In this document: one piece after another, positions 53,020-64,000 of the stretch
How positions within the stretch are numbered: the first letter of the stretch is position 1
Layout of the letters: each line of letters opens with the position of its first letter
Assembly (NCBI GenBank): GCA_025642075.2
Contig: JAODUO010000061.1
Location: 322,501-386,500, forward strand
Reading direction: 5' to 3'
DNA from: Ridgeia piscesae
Lineage: Eukaryota; Annelida; Polychaeta; Sabellida; Siboglinidae
DNA: 64,000 bases
The notes under the pieces: generated by a model
Database searches by the model: none
Seen by the model: the letters and a program-made list of their open reading frames with translations, nothing else
What the model was told of the DNA's origin: nothing
Position numbers and translations under genes: made by a program

Positions 53020-55590
53020 ACGAATTATCAAGACTTGATCAATAACGTTCCTGTTAAAATTTAATTAAGGAGCAATCACAGTCCCGCAGCCAGTTCTGGT
53101 TGCACAACTTATTATTGATATTGTTCATTGTTCACTATATAATGATCATATGCATCTTTCGCCTAGAAATGATATGGCGGCTTCTATGCCTTGTGTAGCC
53201 ACTTCCGGTTACGACGATACACATGACCACTCACAGTTGTCACAATGAAATGACCGTGGTGATTTGTGCAAGGTCCAGGTCCTTCCAGACTTGATTCTGA
53301 CCGTGTAACACCTTAATCAAGTTTTGACAGGTTTTCCCTTCGTTCGAAATAAACTTTCGCTTATTGCTTTATGTTGTTGTTTCAGGCTTAGTATATGCCT
53401 GTTTTTGCTAATGTCAAGCAACTTCTGGCTCATGAATATCCCTGCTGGAGAATATAGCAAACCAACAACTGGCATGTTTCTGTAGATAACAAAGCTAATT
53501 GATGATCTCAGTTATCCTCTTGTACCTTTCGCATAAGCTGTTTGACCACACTGACCATTCGCTCACACTGTCAAAGAATCACTGCTTGTTCTTGCATATA
53601 ATTATTGTCTTCAACTGTTTAATCACAGCACACATGTACAATGCAAATTATGCCATTTAATTATGGTTTCAGGTAATTGTTTTGATATTTGTTGTGGCGT
53701 GTAGTCTATTGTTGTTTGGCATGTTAGTATAACTGAAGATTGATTGTTAATAAAAACATGGTTTCATGTATCCAGGAGAAGTGAACCGTCATTTTAAAAA
53801 AATGAGAGATATTGTAATTTTCAAATATGAAACCATATTCAAATGATTCCCTTAGCAACTATTGCTCCTAAACTGTTTTCCTTGCCATTTGATTACATCG
53901 ACTTATTAGGCCATGAGCGACCCAGAAAATTGGTGATGTTTGATAGGTGTACATCCCTAGAGATGGAAAATATGGGATAGCATTACAGGACTCACATCTT
54001 TCTGTGATACATTACTGTTTTTAGCACTAAGCCCATTTTCACAGCAACATATTTTCGGTGAATTGTTCAAAGACAAACCACTATAAAATAATAAGTATGA
54101 CAATTTCACAATATGTGGGTGAATAACTCCATATTAAAGCCATATTAAAACTATTTTAATACCATGAGAATTGCGGATGTTATAACAGTGTATCTGCCAC
54201 AACGTAAAATGCAATCTAATGCATTAAGGTTTTCGTCACAAAGTTCTCTGTAATGACCTCATATATCATCATCAATGTTCGCATATGTTGATAGATATAG
54301 GAAATAGGTGATGGCATTGCGAAGTTCACAGTATTCTCTGTGAAATCACTCGTTTTAACCCTTTTCCTACTTCCACCGTAACTGTTTTTCGATGGAAATT
54401 ACTGAAGGAGATATAAAATAAAAAATCCCATTATAAAATCATTAATAACTCTTCTAAGTAGCGTAATGATATCAAAATTAGCCTAATATTTTAAAAGAAA
54501 TGCCGATTTTATGTACTTTTTCTGCTGCATCATGAAATGTGCATGTTTTGAGAAAACAAATTACAATTGTTTACGGGTAACTAATGCTTGTTAAACTATG
54601 TGAAAACAATATATCCGTATTGTTTATTTTAGGTTGTTTTCTTTTGGATAGGCTACGATTTACACAAAAAATAATTACATTAACTGTGCAATCAAATAAT
54701 CTCCCTATGTCAGCATATGCATAACATTAAACAAGAATTTACCCAATACGTCATGGTATGAAGAGCATTGTTTTTATTTTTAACAGATGCAATAAAACAC
54801 TACCAACACCGCAACACGAGTTGGAACAGTTTTTTTACTAGCTGTGAGCCTTCCATCCACCACCCCCAGCTCGTTCGGGTGCATATTCCAGGCTAAGGCG
54901 ACCCCTGTCACTATCCACACCTGGCTCTTCAGAACACTCGCTGAAACATAATATTTATCACATCCGTGCATGTTTGAATACTACAATTGTTTTTCTGATT
55001 ATTTCCGTTTTCTGGTGCATCTTAGGACATACTACTTAGGAAATACGAATCACACTCAATAACTTGAATTAAATTACATTGTACACGATTGATTTGCAGA
55101 GCTAAACGTATGTGTGTAAAAAGGAAGTGTAAAAAGGATGTGAATGCATAGATGATTGGTCGAAATTATTCATGCGATACGACGCAATTATTATGTCAAG
55201 TTTCGGATGCTGGTCGTGCATCGAGTCAACCAATAGAAGCGCGCTTCTCCAGAGTCGCTACATCGCATTTTCCTTTAACTTTGTTTCTATAGTATACTTG
55301 TCATCGAATATAACCCGCTACTTTGACTGACAATTGTGTTTTCAAATTTCAGAACACATTATCTCAAATAGTTTGTAACGCAACGTTTTAACGTTTTCTG
55401 TGGAGTGGATGTAGAAACCACCAACTCTAACGTTCCACATTCCAGAGATATTCCATTCATTTTACCCTCGGTTGGTTGCCTATGATGTCGGCGTGGTGCA
55501 GGATTACATGATTAATTGTTAAGCCTTGTCGAGGTCGAGTGCATACAGATATCAGTGCATCACTTGTTTCAGTTGGTGGGTGGACGGGTG
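53020..55590. other. Downstream of CLCA: no supported gene
   Basis: About 2.5 kb AT-rich sequence. The only suggestive piece is minus 54838-54942, where tgtttcag precedes a short open frame (CSEEPGVDSDRGRLSLEYAP); not enough to call an exon. Confidence 0.5.
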
Positions 55591-57540
55591 GCGACTTCGC
55601 CTTTCCGGATAAAAATGTTGTTAAGGCACCGCTTGCTATGCTATCTGCGTTGCGATTGGTTGCTGGAAGTAAACACGCGCCACGTGCATTTGACAGTGCG
55701 ACCTGGCAGGCGGGAGCGTCGTCGGATCGAGGAATACACAAAACCAACCTGAACGCGCGCAAAGTGAACTGAGCGATCTGACCTATATAAAAACATTACG
55801 CGCTGTTTTTCTGCCGCATACAAGATCGTTAGAATCTAGGTGGGAAAACTATTAGTAGAATGAGAGGGTAAATAGCCGAAAATACGATATTGTTTCGATT
55901 AAGATGCAGTGCTAATAATTATTATCACGTGCATTTATTTCATTATCATTACATACATTTTATTTTCGCAATTAATTAATCTCACTTGCTAATAATTATG
56001 ACATGCATTTAAAACATTTATTTCAATTTTTATTACATAAATTTTATTTTCGCAATTAATTGTACTCACTTGCTAATAATTATTATGACATGCATTTAAA
56101 ACAACATTTATTTTCATGTTTAGTATATCAATGTTATTTGTTAGTCATTTCCAATAATTTTCATATAAGTCATACATGAGAATATAAAAGAAATGAAAAT
56201 AAACAATAAAACTCTTACATATAAAATTAATTGCAAAATTGTAAAGTACAATGTGAACATACAGAATATACAACTACATTAATTGATTAAAAAAAACTTG
56301 TAAAGAGAAACATTTACTTCAGCAAGTCCTTGCGAGAAGAGGAAAAGAAGAAGAAGAGGCAAGCACCACACAACCTCGCATATGTTGTCTGCAAACATTG
56401 CTTTGGCTAAAAAGCACTAAATTTATTGCATTGTGTACATTGAATTTACCTCAATCAAATGTGTATGAGAAACAGATGGAATTGCAACAAGTTTCATTAG
56501 TTCCATTTCCACACCTAGAAAATATAATTTTGGTGTAAATCATAACAGCATTGTAGCAGTCTGCTTGTCCTTTATGTTCATTGCTGATATTGTGTATATG
56601 TGTAGAATGAACTTATAGCACTGCAGCTTGCTATATACAACTATAAGTGTGTGTTGCAAATTTGCAACGTTTTACACTAGCAATATCTTTGTGGGGAAAA
56701 ACAGCCTTAGTTGCAGTGAAGTGAAATTACTTGTGCTTCATTGCAATAATGTTCACTCATACAACGAGTGTGTTCTGATTGTTTTACAGCAATTGTGTTT
56801 ACAATAGTATTATTGTATAATTGGTATTGTTTGTCTTGGTAGATAATTTGCCTCTGTCGTATATTTTTGGTTCATGACACTACAATATATATTTACTCAT
56901 TATAAGACTAGGAGTGAGTATGACTTTACAAACTAGCCTTGTGCAAGTTATTTTATATTTAAGGGTTTTACTGTTTATTTGTATTTCTTTTATATTTTCA
57001 TGTATAAGTTGTATGAAATTGATTGGACATGACTGTAATAATAATTTTAAAAAAATATGTAAATGTTTTAAAAGCATGTCATAATAATTATTGGCATGGG
57101 AGCACAATTAATTGCGAAAATTAAATTTGTGTGATAAAAATGTAAATGTATATTTTAAATGCATGTCATAATTATTAGCCACTGAGATTAATTAATTGCG
57201 AAAATAAGATTTATGTAATAAAAATGGAAATATTTTTTTGTTTTAAATGCATGTGATAATAATAATTAGCATGCATTATAATCGTATTTTCGGCTATTTA
57301 CCCTCTTATTCTACTAATACATTTTTTTCGTGTGATGTTTTTATGTAGGTCAGTTCGCTCAGTTCCCTTTGCGCGCGTTCTGGTTGGTTTTGTGTATTCC
57401 TTGATCCGACGACGCTCCCGCCTGCCATGTCGCACTGCCAAATGCACGTGGCGCGTGTTTACTTCCAGCAACCAATCGCAACGCAGATAGCATTGCAAGC
57501 AGTGCCTTAACAAAAATGTTATCCGGAAAGGCGAAGTCGC
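55591..57540. mobile_element. Fold-back element with subterminal tandem repeats
   Basis: Outer ends GCGACTTCGCCTTTCCGGAT (55591) and, reversed, GCGACTTCGCCTTTCCGGAT (57540). Arms extend about 480-520 bp inward. Each arm ends inside with two to three units of about 80-100 bp containing GACATGCATTTAAAACA and TTTTCGCAATTAATT (left 55905-56115, right 57065-57280). The left arm has an extra stretch of about 50 bp near 55800-55850. The centre (56120-57060) has no coding. Confidence 0.75.
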
Positions 57541-58020
57541 TCCCCGTTCTTCGCGCGCCAGTTTTGTGTCAGCGTTCCGCTCAAAAACTGCAAGATGTAG
57601 TCTCGTTTACCCAGGCTCCGTGAGGTGGCAGCACTTTTAAGCCCCTCAACTCTGCCTGGGGAAAGAAAGGCTCTGCATTTTTAGGTTACCCAGATTAGGG
57701 TAGAGACGCTGATAGGCTCTCAGGCCAACTACGAAATAAAATTAAAATAACGATATACCTTTACAAGATAATGATATCCTATGAAAAGTATTCAACATTG
57801 AACTTATATTAACACAAAAGAAAAGGAAAAATTCAAATTTACAGTTGTTTATAAAATACAAATTACGGCAGGATTAACCAGTATCCGTGAGGTGGCAGCA
57901 TTGTATAGATCACGCGGATAAACAAACAAAAGCCGACTAAGTAACTAGACTCTCTTCTCGGCGTAGTTCCGCAGCCGACCGACAGTCGGTTAAGCGAGAC
58001 TGCAAGATGGTGCAGCGCGC
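57541..58020 (+). repeat. DIRS-like terminal repeat region, second family
   Basis: GTGAGGTGGCAGCACTTTTA (57620) and GTGAGGTGGCAGCATTGTAT (about 57887) sit in contexts like the 5' ends of the other DIRS copies (CCAGGCTCCG; GACTCTCTTCTCGGCG at 57949). No coding remains. Confidence 0.5.
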
Positions 58021-59083
58021 AGGCATTCGGTAAATTCCGGGACAATTCCGGACGGCTGCTTAAAGGGCAAAAAAGGCAACGGTTTGGTGTGCACCTAAAA
58101 GAGTTTACACAAACTAACCATTTGCATTTACAATCAAATGTTTCGCATTAGTAGTTTCCTCAGAAAGTGGTGTTAATGTGGGTAAATCTAGCTAAATCCC
58201 CGACACCATGAACGGGCCCATCTTGGTCCATGCAACCAATCAAAACCCAGCTTCTATCTGCACTTTGGAAAAGTATTAGGTCATAAAGTCGTCTGCTGGT
58301 TCAGCTGTCATAACAGAGAGCCTAGCGTTTTGCTAAGTGTTTACAACGAAATTGCGACTGCAATATGCCACACTGTACCTCAAAGGCTTATAGCAACAGT
58401 ATCAGTAAGCTGTCTTTTTGTTACCCTTTGAATCGACCAGAAACAGTAGTCCAGTTGTCAGTTGATTCGTTGGGACAGACACAGTGCAGATTCCAGACGA
58501 CCGGGTTGGATTGACCCAACCATGAAAACGACCTCCACCACCCGCCAAACTTCTCTTCACCTATATTACATACATATGCATACACTACGTTATAAAATAA
58601 AATCACTTGCTTTCCTCTGACGAAGAAAATTTGCAAAACAAACGCGCAGATCTCGACGGAAACTTCGTCGGCCGCTCTGCGGTACCGTAAAATTGCCATA
58701 TACGTTAGCTTTACACAAAATGCCGTCTGACGGCACGTTTGTGCGCGCGAATAAAAAAATAATAATTACTGCATTCGTACGCGCGAAATAAGTTCTATTA
58801 TAATATAATAATATTTTATTTATATAGTGCCATATCCATAATTGGTTGTGGCGCTTCACAATATGCTGCTATTAAAAAATGCAATAAGAAGAAAACTACC
58901 CACAGATAATATGTTTAAACAAATAATGAAAATACATGTGTCTATATAATTAAAAGTGACCTATCAGTATTAAAAAAAAAACCATACAAATTCCATAACA
59001 ACAATAGTGATAAATTATTGTAAAGGTAATATATAATTAAAATGGTAAAATAATTACGACGTAACAATATTTTTCATTCAGCA

Positions 59084-59130
59084 CACACACGCACGCACGC
59101 ACGCACGCACGCACGACCACACACACACAT
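59084..59130. repeat. (GCAC)n microsatellite
   Basis: ACACACGCACGCACGCACGC tract inside the fold-back element. Confidence 0.9.
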
Positions 59131-59820
59131 TGTGCAAAAAAATATTATTGAAGCAATTTGTTATACTTATGAACGGTTTTGGTGCATTTAAAAACAATAA
59201 TATTAATATGTTATTGTTTTAGTTATTATTGCTAAAACATCGCTTATGTAATATAAGCTTGCATGCTCGCAGTACACGCGGGATGTTTATAGAAATATTG
59301 ATAAAATAAATAATGTAACATCATTGAACAACACGTAATTTCCATACCTCTTTTACGACTAATAGGCAAATTTAGACACCTGTATTTTTAATATTTATTT
59401 TTAAATATTACCCGTGTGTAGCATTCTTCTTGTTGCTTATACTTTAATAACAGTATGTTGCGAAGCGTTACAAACAATTATGGATTTTGCGCTATATAAA
59501 ATAAACTATTAAAATTATATATTTGTATATTAAATTGTTACTTGTTATCAACTCTATTAGGCCCATATCACCAAAGCGTTGCCTTTGTTTGCCGTTTAAC
59601 ATTTTCTGCAGACCATAGTGATGCTGGTAATTATTATTATATTATTTATAATTAATTAAACTAATTCGCGCGTTCAAATGCAGTAAGGTTTATAAATATT
59701 CGCCTGCACAAACGCGCCATCTAGCGGTATTTTGTGTAAAGCTAACATATAATAGCGAGTTTAAGGTAGTCGAAGTTGTCGAGTGGCCGTCCGTCTAGAT
59801 TTGTGCGTTTCTTTTGTGAA

Positions 59821-59896
59821 TTTTCTTCGTTAGAGCCTCTAACGAAGAAAAAATCACTTGTATTCCTCTAACTTAGAGGAATACAAGTGATTTTTT
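59821..59896. repeat. Two abutting near-perfect palindromes
   Basis: 59821-59851 has 15-bp arms around a single C; 59848-59896 has 24-bp arms around a single C (59872). Both are perfect. They overlap by four A. Confidence 0.95.
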
Positions 59897-59999
59897 TAAA
59901 TGTAGTGTATGTATATGTATGTAAGAAATGTGAGAAGTTTGGCGGCTGTTGGCTGTTGTTTTCGTGGTTAGGTCAGAAAGTAACAGATAATTATACGCA

Positions 60000-60469
60000 T
60001 GCATGCACAGTTCACGCCGACCAACAAGACTTAACTACGTCATTTTGTTTCAAAAATGGCATAGTCTATAGACTTTCTATAGCTATGTGTTCTAGATTTT
60101 TCCTGGTAAACCATTTACGTTAAAAATATGATTGTTGTTGGAAGTGGTTAGTTTTATTAACTCCGTTAACCCCATATCATCATAAAATCATCATATAATT
60201 AGCCGAATGGCAAACATGACACTGATACTTCATGCTAATTATTGATATAGCATAATATGGCCGTGTCTATAAATATGAATGCATACAGGACTGCAGGTGT
60301 TCACAGTGTCCATTAAAGCTGATGTTCCAAAAAGTCACTGGTATCACAAGGGTCACAGTTAAAACTACACACCATATTGCAACAGGCTACAGACACAACT
60401 TCTTCTCGACCCGGGTGGGTGGGTGACCTAATAAATGTGACAATTAATTAAATTTTATTAAGCTCTGGA
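60000..60469. other. Nothing recognised
   Basis: AT-rich intergenic sequence. Confidence 0.5.
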
Positions 60470-60664
60470 TTAATATTCCACGCCATATTGCAAGCAATAT
60501 TTACCAAATTTGTTGCAACGAAATTTTCCAGATATCAGGCCGCCACATCGCGAACAACCATTAGTGCTAGGACACTCATATTTTAGGTTTTGTTTACATT
60601 CAGAAGAAACGTCAGTCGAGACATTGACATTTAACCCAGGACGAAACATATATTGGACAATCAA
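60470..60664 (-). pseudogene. Possible piggyBac-type transposase tail (Cys-rich)
   Basis: The frame ends CPSTNGCSRCGGLISGKFRC, then NKFGKYCLQYGVEY. The spacing of C..C......C......YCL..G resembles the C-terminal zinc-binding tail of piggyBac-derived proteins (C..C......C..C...C..H). One expected Cys is Phe (CNKF) and His is Tyr. No catalytic region is seen nearby. Tentative. Confidence 0.3.
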
Positions 60665-60699
60665 TCATGGTCAACCAATGCCCCATGTATGTAACAAAA

Positions 60700-61430
60700 A
60701 CAAGAACAAGAAAGTTTATTTTAGATACCAATATACAATCGAACAACTAAAAATCAAGTATATATTATTATTATATCAATATATTCTGCAATAATATAGA
60801 CTTAACAGTCGCTCACATATGAACCACTAAAGTCATTGTTAATTGCGATTTATATTCCTAGAAGTGCGATGTGCAAATAACATAACTGGGTAACTTATAA
60901 CTAAGAAACGTAATAAGAGCAATAGGTTATTACAAGCAGAAGCAATGGAACACTTTTCCGGTGACAATGATTACGGAAATCATGAATTTTAATCGATTAT
61001 TATGGTGCCATTGGTGGTTGCCATGGCATTAGCGGAAAGTACTTGTGTTTGGCGATCTTGACTAATAATGAAGAGTGCCCTTTTTTCGCGCAGTACAACC
61101 TGTTTGGAACAAACGTATACATGTGTTATGATTATGTGCATTTAGACAACTTGTTAGATATAAGTGCTTATCGAAACCACAACGTACATCAATGTAAAAT
61201 GCAAATCCCGTAAAAGACACATACGGCTTAAAATCGTGTTTATTATCTGCTCTACGTAAATCGCTATAATTTTATGTCTATGATAGTGTGGTAAAATCAA
61301 TATTAAATCGGACATTTAAAATAAGAAAGGTATAACATAAGATATTTAAGACCAGATTTTCCTAGTATTCATCAGTCGGAACCTACAATTGTCATCCATC
61401 GTTAGAATAGTATTCTTGTGTCCAGTCCCC
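60700..61430. other. Nothing recognised
   Basis: AT-rich; no gene or repeat signal. Confidence 0.5.
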
Positions 61431-61720
61431 AATTAGCTCCAGTCGCGCGGAGTCTCGCCATGTATCGTGACCCACTTACAGGCCCTATTCTGCTGTGAAG
61501 CTGCCCTGGCGGTCACAAGCGCAGAGCATGGATATCTCGGGCAGTTGTAAGGGGCTCAAAAGTGCTGCCACCTCACGAAGATTAAAAAATCGAGGCTTGG
61601 CTAAATCCGTGTTACATCAGCAACCAGTTGGACGACTGCGGGGTACCTGTACTTGAGGCTTCGTCTGTACACTGTATTGGTGGTATTTCCTATGCAGACC
61701 CCGTGAGGTGCCGTCACCAC
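61431..61720 (-). repeat. DIRS-like terminal repeat region, opposite end
   Basis: GGGGCTCAAAAGTGCTGCCA (61551) continues to CCTCAC and is the inverted match of 57620-57645 (25 of 26 bases). A further GTGAGGTGCCGTCACC-type copy is at about 61702. Together with 57541-58020 these look like the two ends of one decayed element of about 4 kb. Confidence 0.5.
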
Positions 61721-61789
61721 ATCCGTAAGTAGTACGTTTGACAGATTCCTACCTCATTAAACGATTGAACTAGAGAGAACTACCTCCCC

Positions 61790-62280
61790 AGCAAACATGA
61801 CAGTATTGGGCCAGTACTGGGCCAATACTGGCAGGCCGGTATAAACGGCATTGGCCCAATGCATACGCTGCACAGCGGCTGTGAATCGGGCCAATGCTGG
61901 CATGTGGTACTGCCCCAGTGTTGGGCCAATGCTGGTCCAGCATTGGGCCAGTGCTGGCGCAATGTATTGGGCCAGTACTGGGCCAATACTGGCAGGCCGG
62001 TATAAACGGCATTGGCCCAATGCATACGTTGCACAGCGGCTGTGAATCGGCCCAATGCTGGCATGTGGTACTGCCCCAGTGTTGGGCCAATGCTGGTCCA
62101 GCATTGGGCCAGTGCTGGCGCAATGTATTGGCCCTGTGCTGGCCCAGTACCGGCAAGCTGTATTGGCCCAGTGCTGAGGTAGTAATGGTTCTGCATTGGG
62201 CCAGTACTGGCGCAATGTACTGCCCCAGTACCTGTACCAGCACTGGCATGATACTGACCCAGTACTGGCAAAGTACACAG
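61790..62280. repeat. GGCCAGTACTGG-type minisatellite with a 161-bp duplication
   Basis: About 20-30 imperfect copies of TTGGGCCAGTACTGG / CCAATGCTGG, themselves near-palindromic. A 161-bp block is duplicated in tandem (GGCCGGTATAAACGGCATTG at 61834 and 61995). Long ORFs in three minus frames and on the plus strand are by-products of the repeat, not genes. Confidence 0.9.
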
Positions 62281-62384
62281 GCATGTTAATGTCCCATTAT
62301 TGGTGCAGTATATAATAGTGTCTGTATGAGATAGCAACAAAAACCATGATATGAAACAAAACGAGATCAATTTTATTTAAACGT

Positions 62385-62542
62385 TTACAGAGCATTGCCA
62401 TCCCTCGCTTGCATCATCTGCACTGCCCGCCGCTTCTGTCCGCCATGCCTGTCCCCCGAATTCCGAAGCCAGTGCATCATTTCTTTTTGAATGGTTTTCT
62501 CCGTATCTGTATCCTGGAGGAATGGATTCCTCAGAATGGCCC
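62385..62542 (-). CDS. Terminal exon of an unknown gene, DUF4806-like C-terminus
   Basis: After the acceptor gtatgtttcag (minus strand) 51 codons run to TAA: AILRNPFLQDTDTEKTIQKE, then MMHWLRNSGDRHGGQKRRAV and QMMQARDGNAL. N-P-F...TD.E....I..WL...DR.GG...R resembles the end of DUF4806-type proteins found in many animals, often linked to mobile elements. The upstream exons would lie beyond 62.5 kb or outside. An AATAAA (62372-62377, minus) follows the stop closely. No Met, so it is invisible as an ORF from ATG. The function is unknown. Confidence 0.5.
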
Positions 62543-62784
62543 CTGAAACATACACACAGTTTTAAGTTTTATCTTACACCTTTTTATTTCTGGTTAATGG
62601 GCAGGTTTTAACTGTATTGCATTCCCATTCGACCTTTGTTTTCTCTATAATAATATCCCCCTTATAACATGCACCCTGGCTTTTGGTTCCTGAAATTTGG
62701 CAGAAGTAATATATTAATTACCCCCAGTTTGTTTTGTTTTGTTATCCACTAATTTATAAATTATTCTTCATATGCTGGTTTATA

Positions 62785-63235
62785 ATCCCACGAATCCCAC
62801 ACTTTTATGGAGTAAAACACATTTCCTCTATACATATATCTTACTGGCTCTCAAGTTAAGTCTAATCAGTATGTCATTGTCATATTTACATCAATTTGTG
62901 TCGATATTACCTACTGTCTTACATATTAACATCATGTTGTCATCTCTTAGCCATGAAGAATGTTATCCCAGTTTTGTCATTGCCATTATACCAGTTACCC
63001 CCTGCTTCACAAAGTACACATTTTGAATATAAATTATGCATTTGAATTTATTGGTGAGATGTGGTTAATTTTAGAAGTGGAGTTATGACACCTGGAAGGT
63101 CGTCAGGTATCAAGGTCAGGTCAAGGTTTGATTACCTCTATCTCTAGACCTGAAGGTCAGGTTAACCTAACAATTGGTGGGACACATAGACACATGATCA
63201 TAAACCAACACAAAACTGTGATCTATGTGATCTAT
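62785..63235 (-). repeat. Partial second copy of the long-armed element (18037-20500)
   Basis: 62785-63060 is the reverse complement of about 19560-19815 (CACACTTTTATGGAGTAAAA; TGTCATTGCCATTATACCAG). 63065-63210 matches the right-arm block AGAAGTGGAGTTATGACACC through GGTGGGAC(A/G)CATAGAC. The junction near 63060 joins distant parts, so the copy is internally deleted. Confidence 0.65.
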
Positions 63236-63239
63236 GTGA

Positions 63240-64000
63240 ATATTAGACATACAACGTAAGTATCGAGTATCGGAAAAAATTCAGGTATCGATCGGTATCG
63301 AACAAAACCTGGTATCGAACCAGCACTACTTCAGTGCATATAACTTATAAGTTTATAACATGGACTTATGCACATTACCTATCATGGAAAAAAACATAGG
63401 ATTTACACATATTTACATCATGGTGTGTGACTATACTTCAGTGAATGCTGCACGGACTTAAGCATGTGATCTATTACAAAACATTTAAATAATATTCTGC
63501 TCTTTTAATGTTAACCTGGAAGTGGTGACAATATGAACGGTTTACAGCACTGTTTACATTATGCCTAAAATAATAAATTGTCTTATTTTGTTATGATATC
63601 TAATGTTTTGTCTGTTTTTCACACTGTAAAGGTTCGTGTGCTCATGTATTAATTAATTATAACTAAATAATGCAATAATTTTCCAAATATAATTCAGAAG
63701 TAAAATAGTAGGTCAAACTGTAGGTTGTACCAAAACTTGATGCTAGGTCACATTAATGTCAATTAATGTTTATATGTGTATCCGATATGTGTAATCCCTC
63801 TGAAGTTCAGTGTGCATTTTGCATTTTTATTTTTTAAATTACACTATTAATAGGTAAAGTGCAAAATGTAGGTCAAGTAAATAGTTATGCTGTCATAACC
63901 ACATACAAAAAGTTTACATAGCATGTAAGTCATTATATTAGTGAGTTTGCCTCCGAACTATAACTGCCAAATTCCTAATTCGTGTAAATGATATAATTAA
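63240..64000. other. Nothing recognised
   Basis: AT-rich to the window end, with a short TATCG(A/G)-rich stretch at 63255-63320 (GGTATCGA repeated). Confidence 0.5.

Larger units (their letters stand above)
58520..59975. mobile_element. Fold-back element with long inverted arms
   Basis: Left arm 58520-58795 and right arm about 59660-59975 are inverted copies, e.g. ACATACATATGCATACACTA and, on the right, TAGTGTATGTATATGTATGT; also TTAGCTTTACACAAAATGCC on the left against TTTTGTGTAAAGCTAAC. The inside includes LINE-tail-like pieces (58803-58870; 59455-59520) and (CACG)n. No coding. Confidence 0.65.

Noticed and set aside
54780..54971. Possible minus-strand exon with acceptor tgtttcag
   Set aside because: Two competing frames, no recognisable domain, no second exon.
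61757..62370. Three overlapping minus ORFs of 159-196 codons and a plus ORF of 131
   Set aside because: Produced by the minisatellite; same repeated motif in all frames.

Overview
This window is metazoan nuclear DNA, AT-rich and repeat-dense. Three things support this: GT-AG introns with consistent phases in a conserved animal gene; animal-type non-LTR retrotransposons (CR1/L2 type), DIRS and gypsy elements; and DNA transposons (ISL2EU, PIF/Harbinger, probable hAT and piggyBac derivatives) together with a tRNA-like SINE. No bacterial operons, rRNA or CRISPR are visible. The transposon mix fits an aquatic invertebrate (mollusc, lancelet or similar), but the species cannot be fixed from the sequence.

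The one clear host gene is a CLCA-family gene (calcium-activated chloride channel regulator). It runs on the + strand from before the window to a stop codon at 52975. Ten exons can be placed, and every pair of exon phases fits. Together they encode 695 residues: the end of the Cys-rich region, a von Willebrand A domain with an intact MIDAS, the beta-sheet-rich region, a fibronectin-III-like domain, one transmembrane helix and a short tail. The N-terminal metalloprotease part lies upstream of the window. Only about 2.1 kb of roughly 53 kb is coding; the introns are filled with transposons.

Layout: 93-228 is the first visible exon. Intron 229-9337 holds a nearly complete CR1/L2-type LINE, one copy of a palindrome-bearing repeat and a deleted DIRS copy. 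Exons at 9338-10034 encode the front of the VWA domain. A second DIRS copy (10507-13815) precedes exon 14539-14835. Intron 14836-21514 carries repeat family copies and a 2.5 kb element with arms of about 0.6 kb. Exon 21515-21736 is followed by a TTAA-flanked MITE, a 6.2 kb DIRS element and two other MITEs. Exon 32887-33031 is followed by an intron almost filled by an ISL2EU transposon (33281-40687; THAP-DDE transposase plus SWIM/YqaJ gene). That transposon is itself invaded by a hAT-like element, which is invaded in turn by a PIF/Harbinger element, and separately by two LINE fragments. Exons at 40747, 43125 and 44773 follow, then gypsy, SINE and LINE remnants, then the final exon at 52527-52975.

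From 53 to 64 kb I find fold-back elements, DIRS-like terminal repeats, a possible piggyBac-type tail, a GGCCAGTACTGG minisatellite and, on the minus strand, a likely terminal exon of a second gene (62385-62542). All transposon genes inspected carry frameshifts, stops or lost catalytic residues, so they look inactive.
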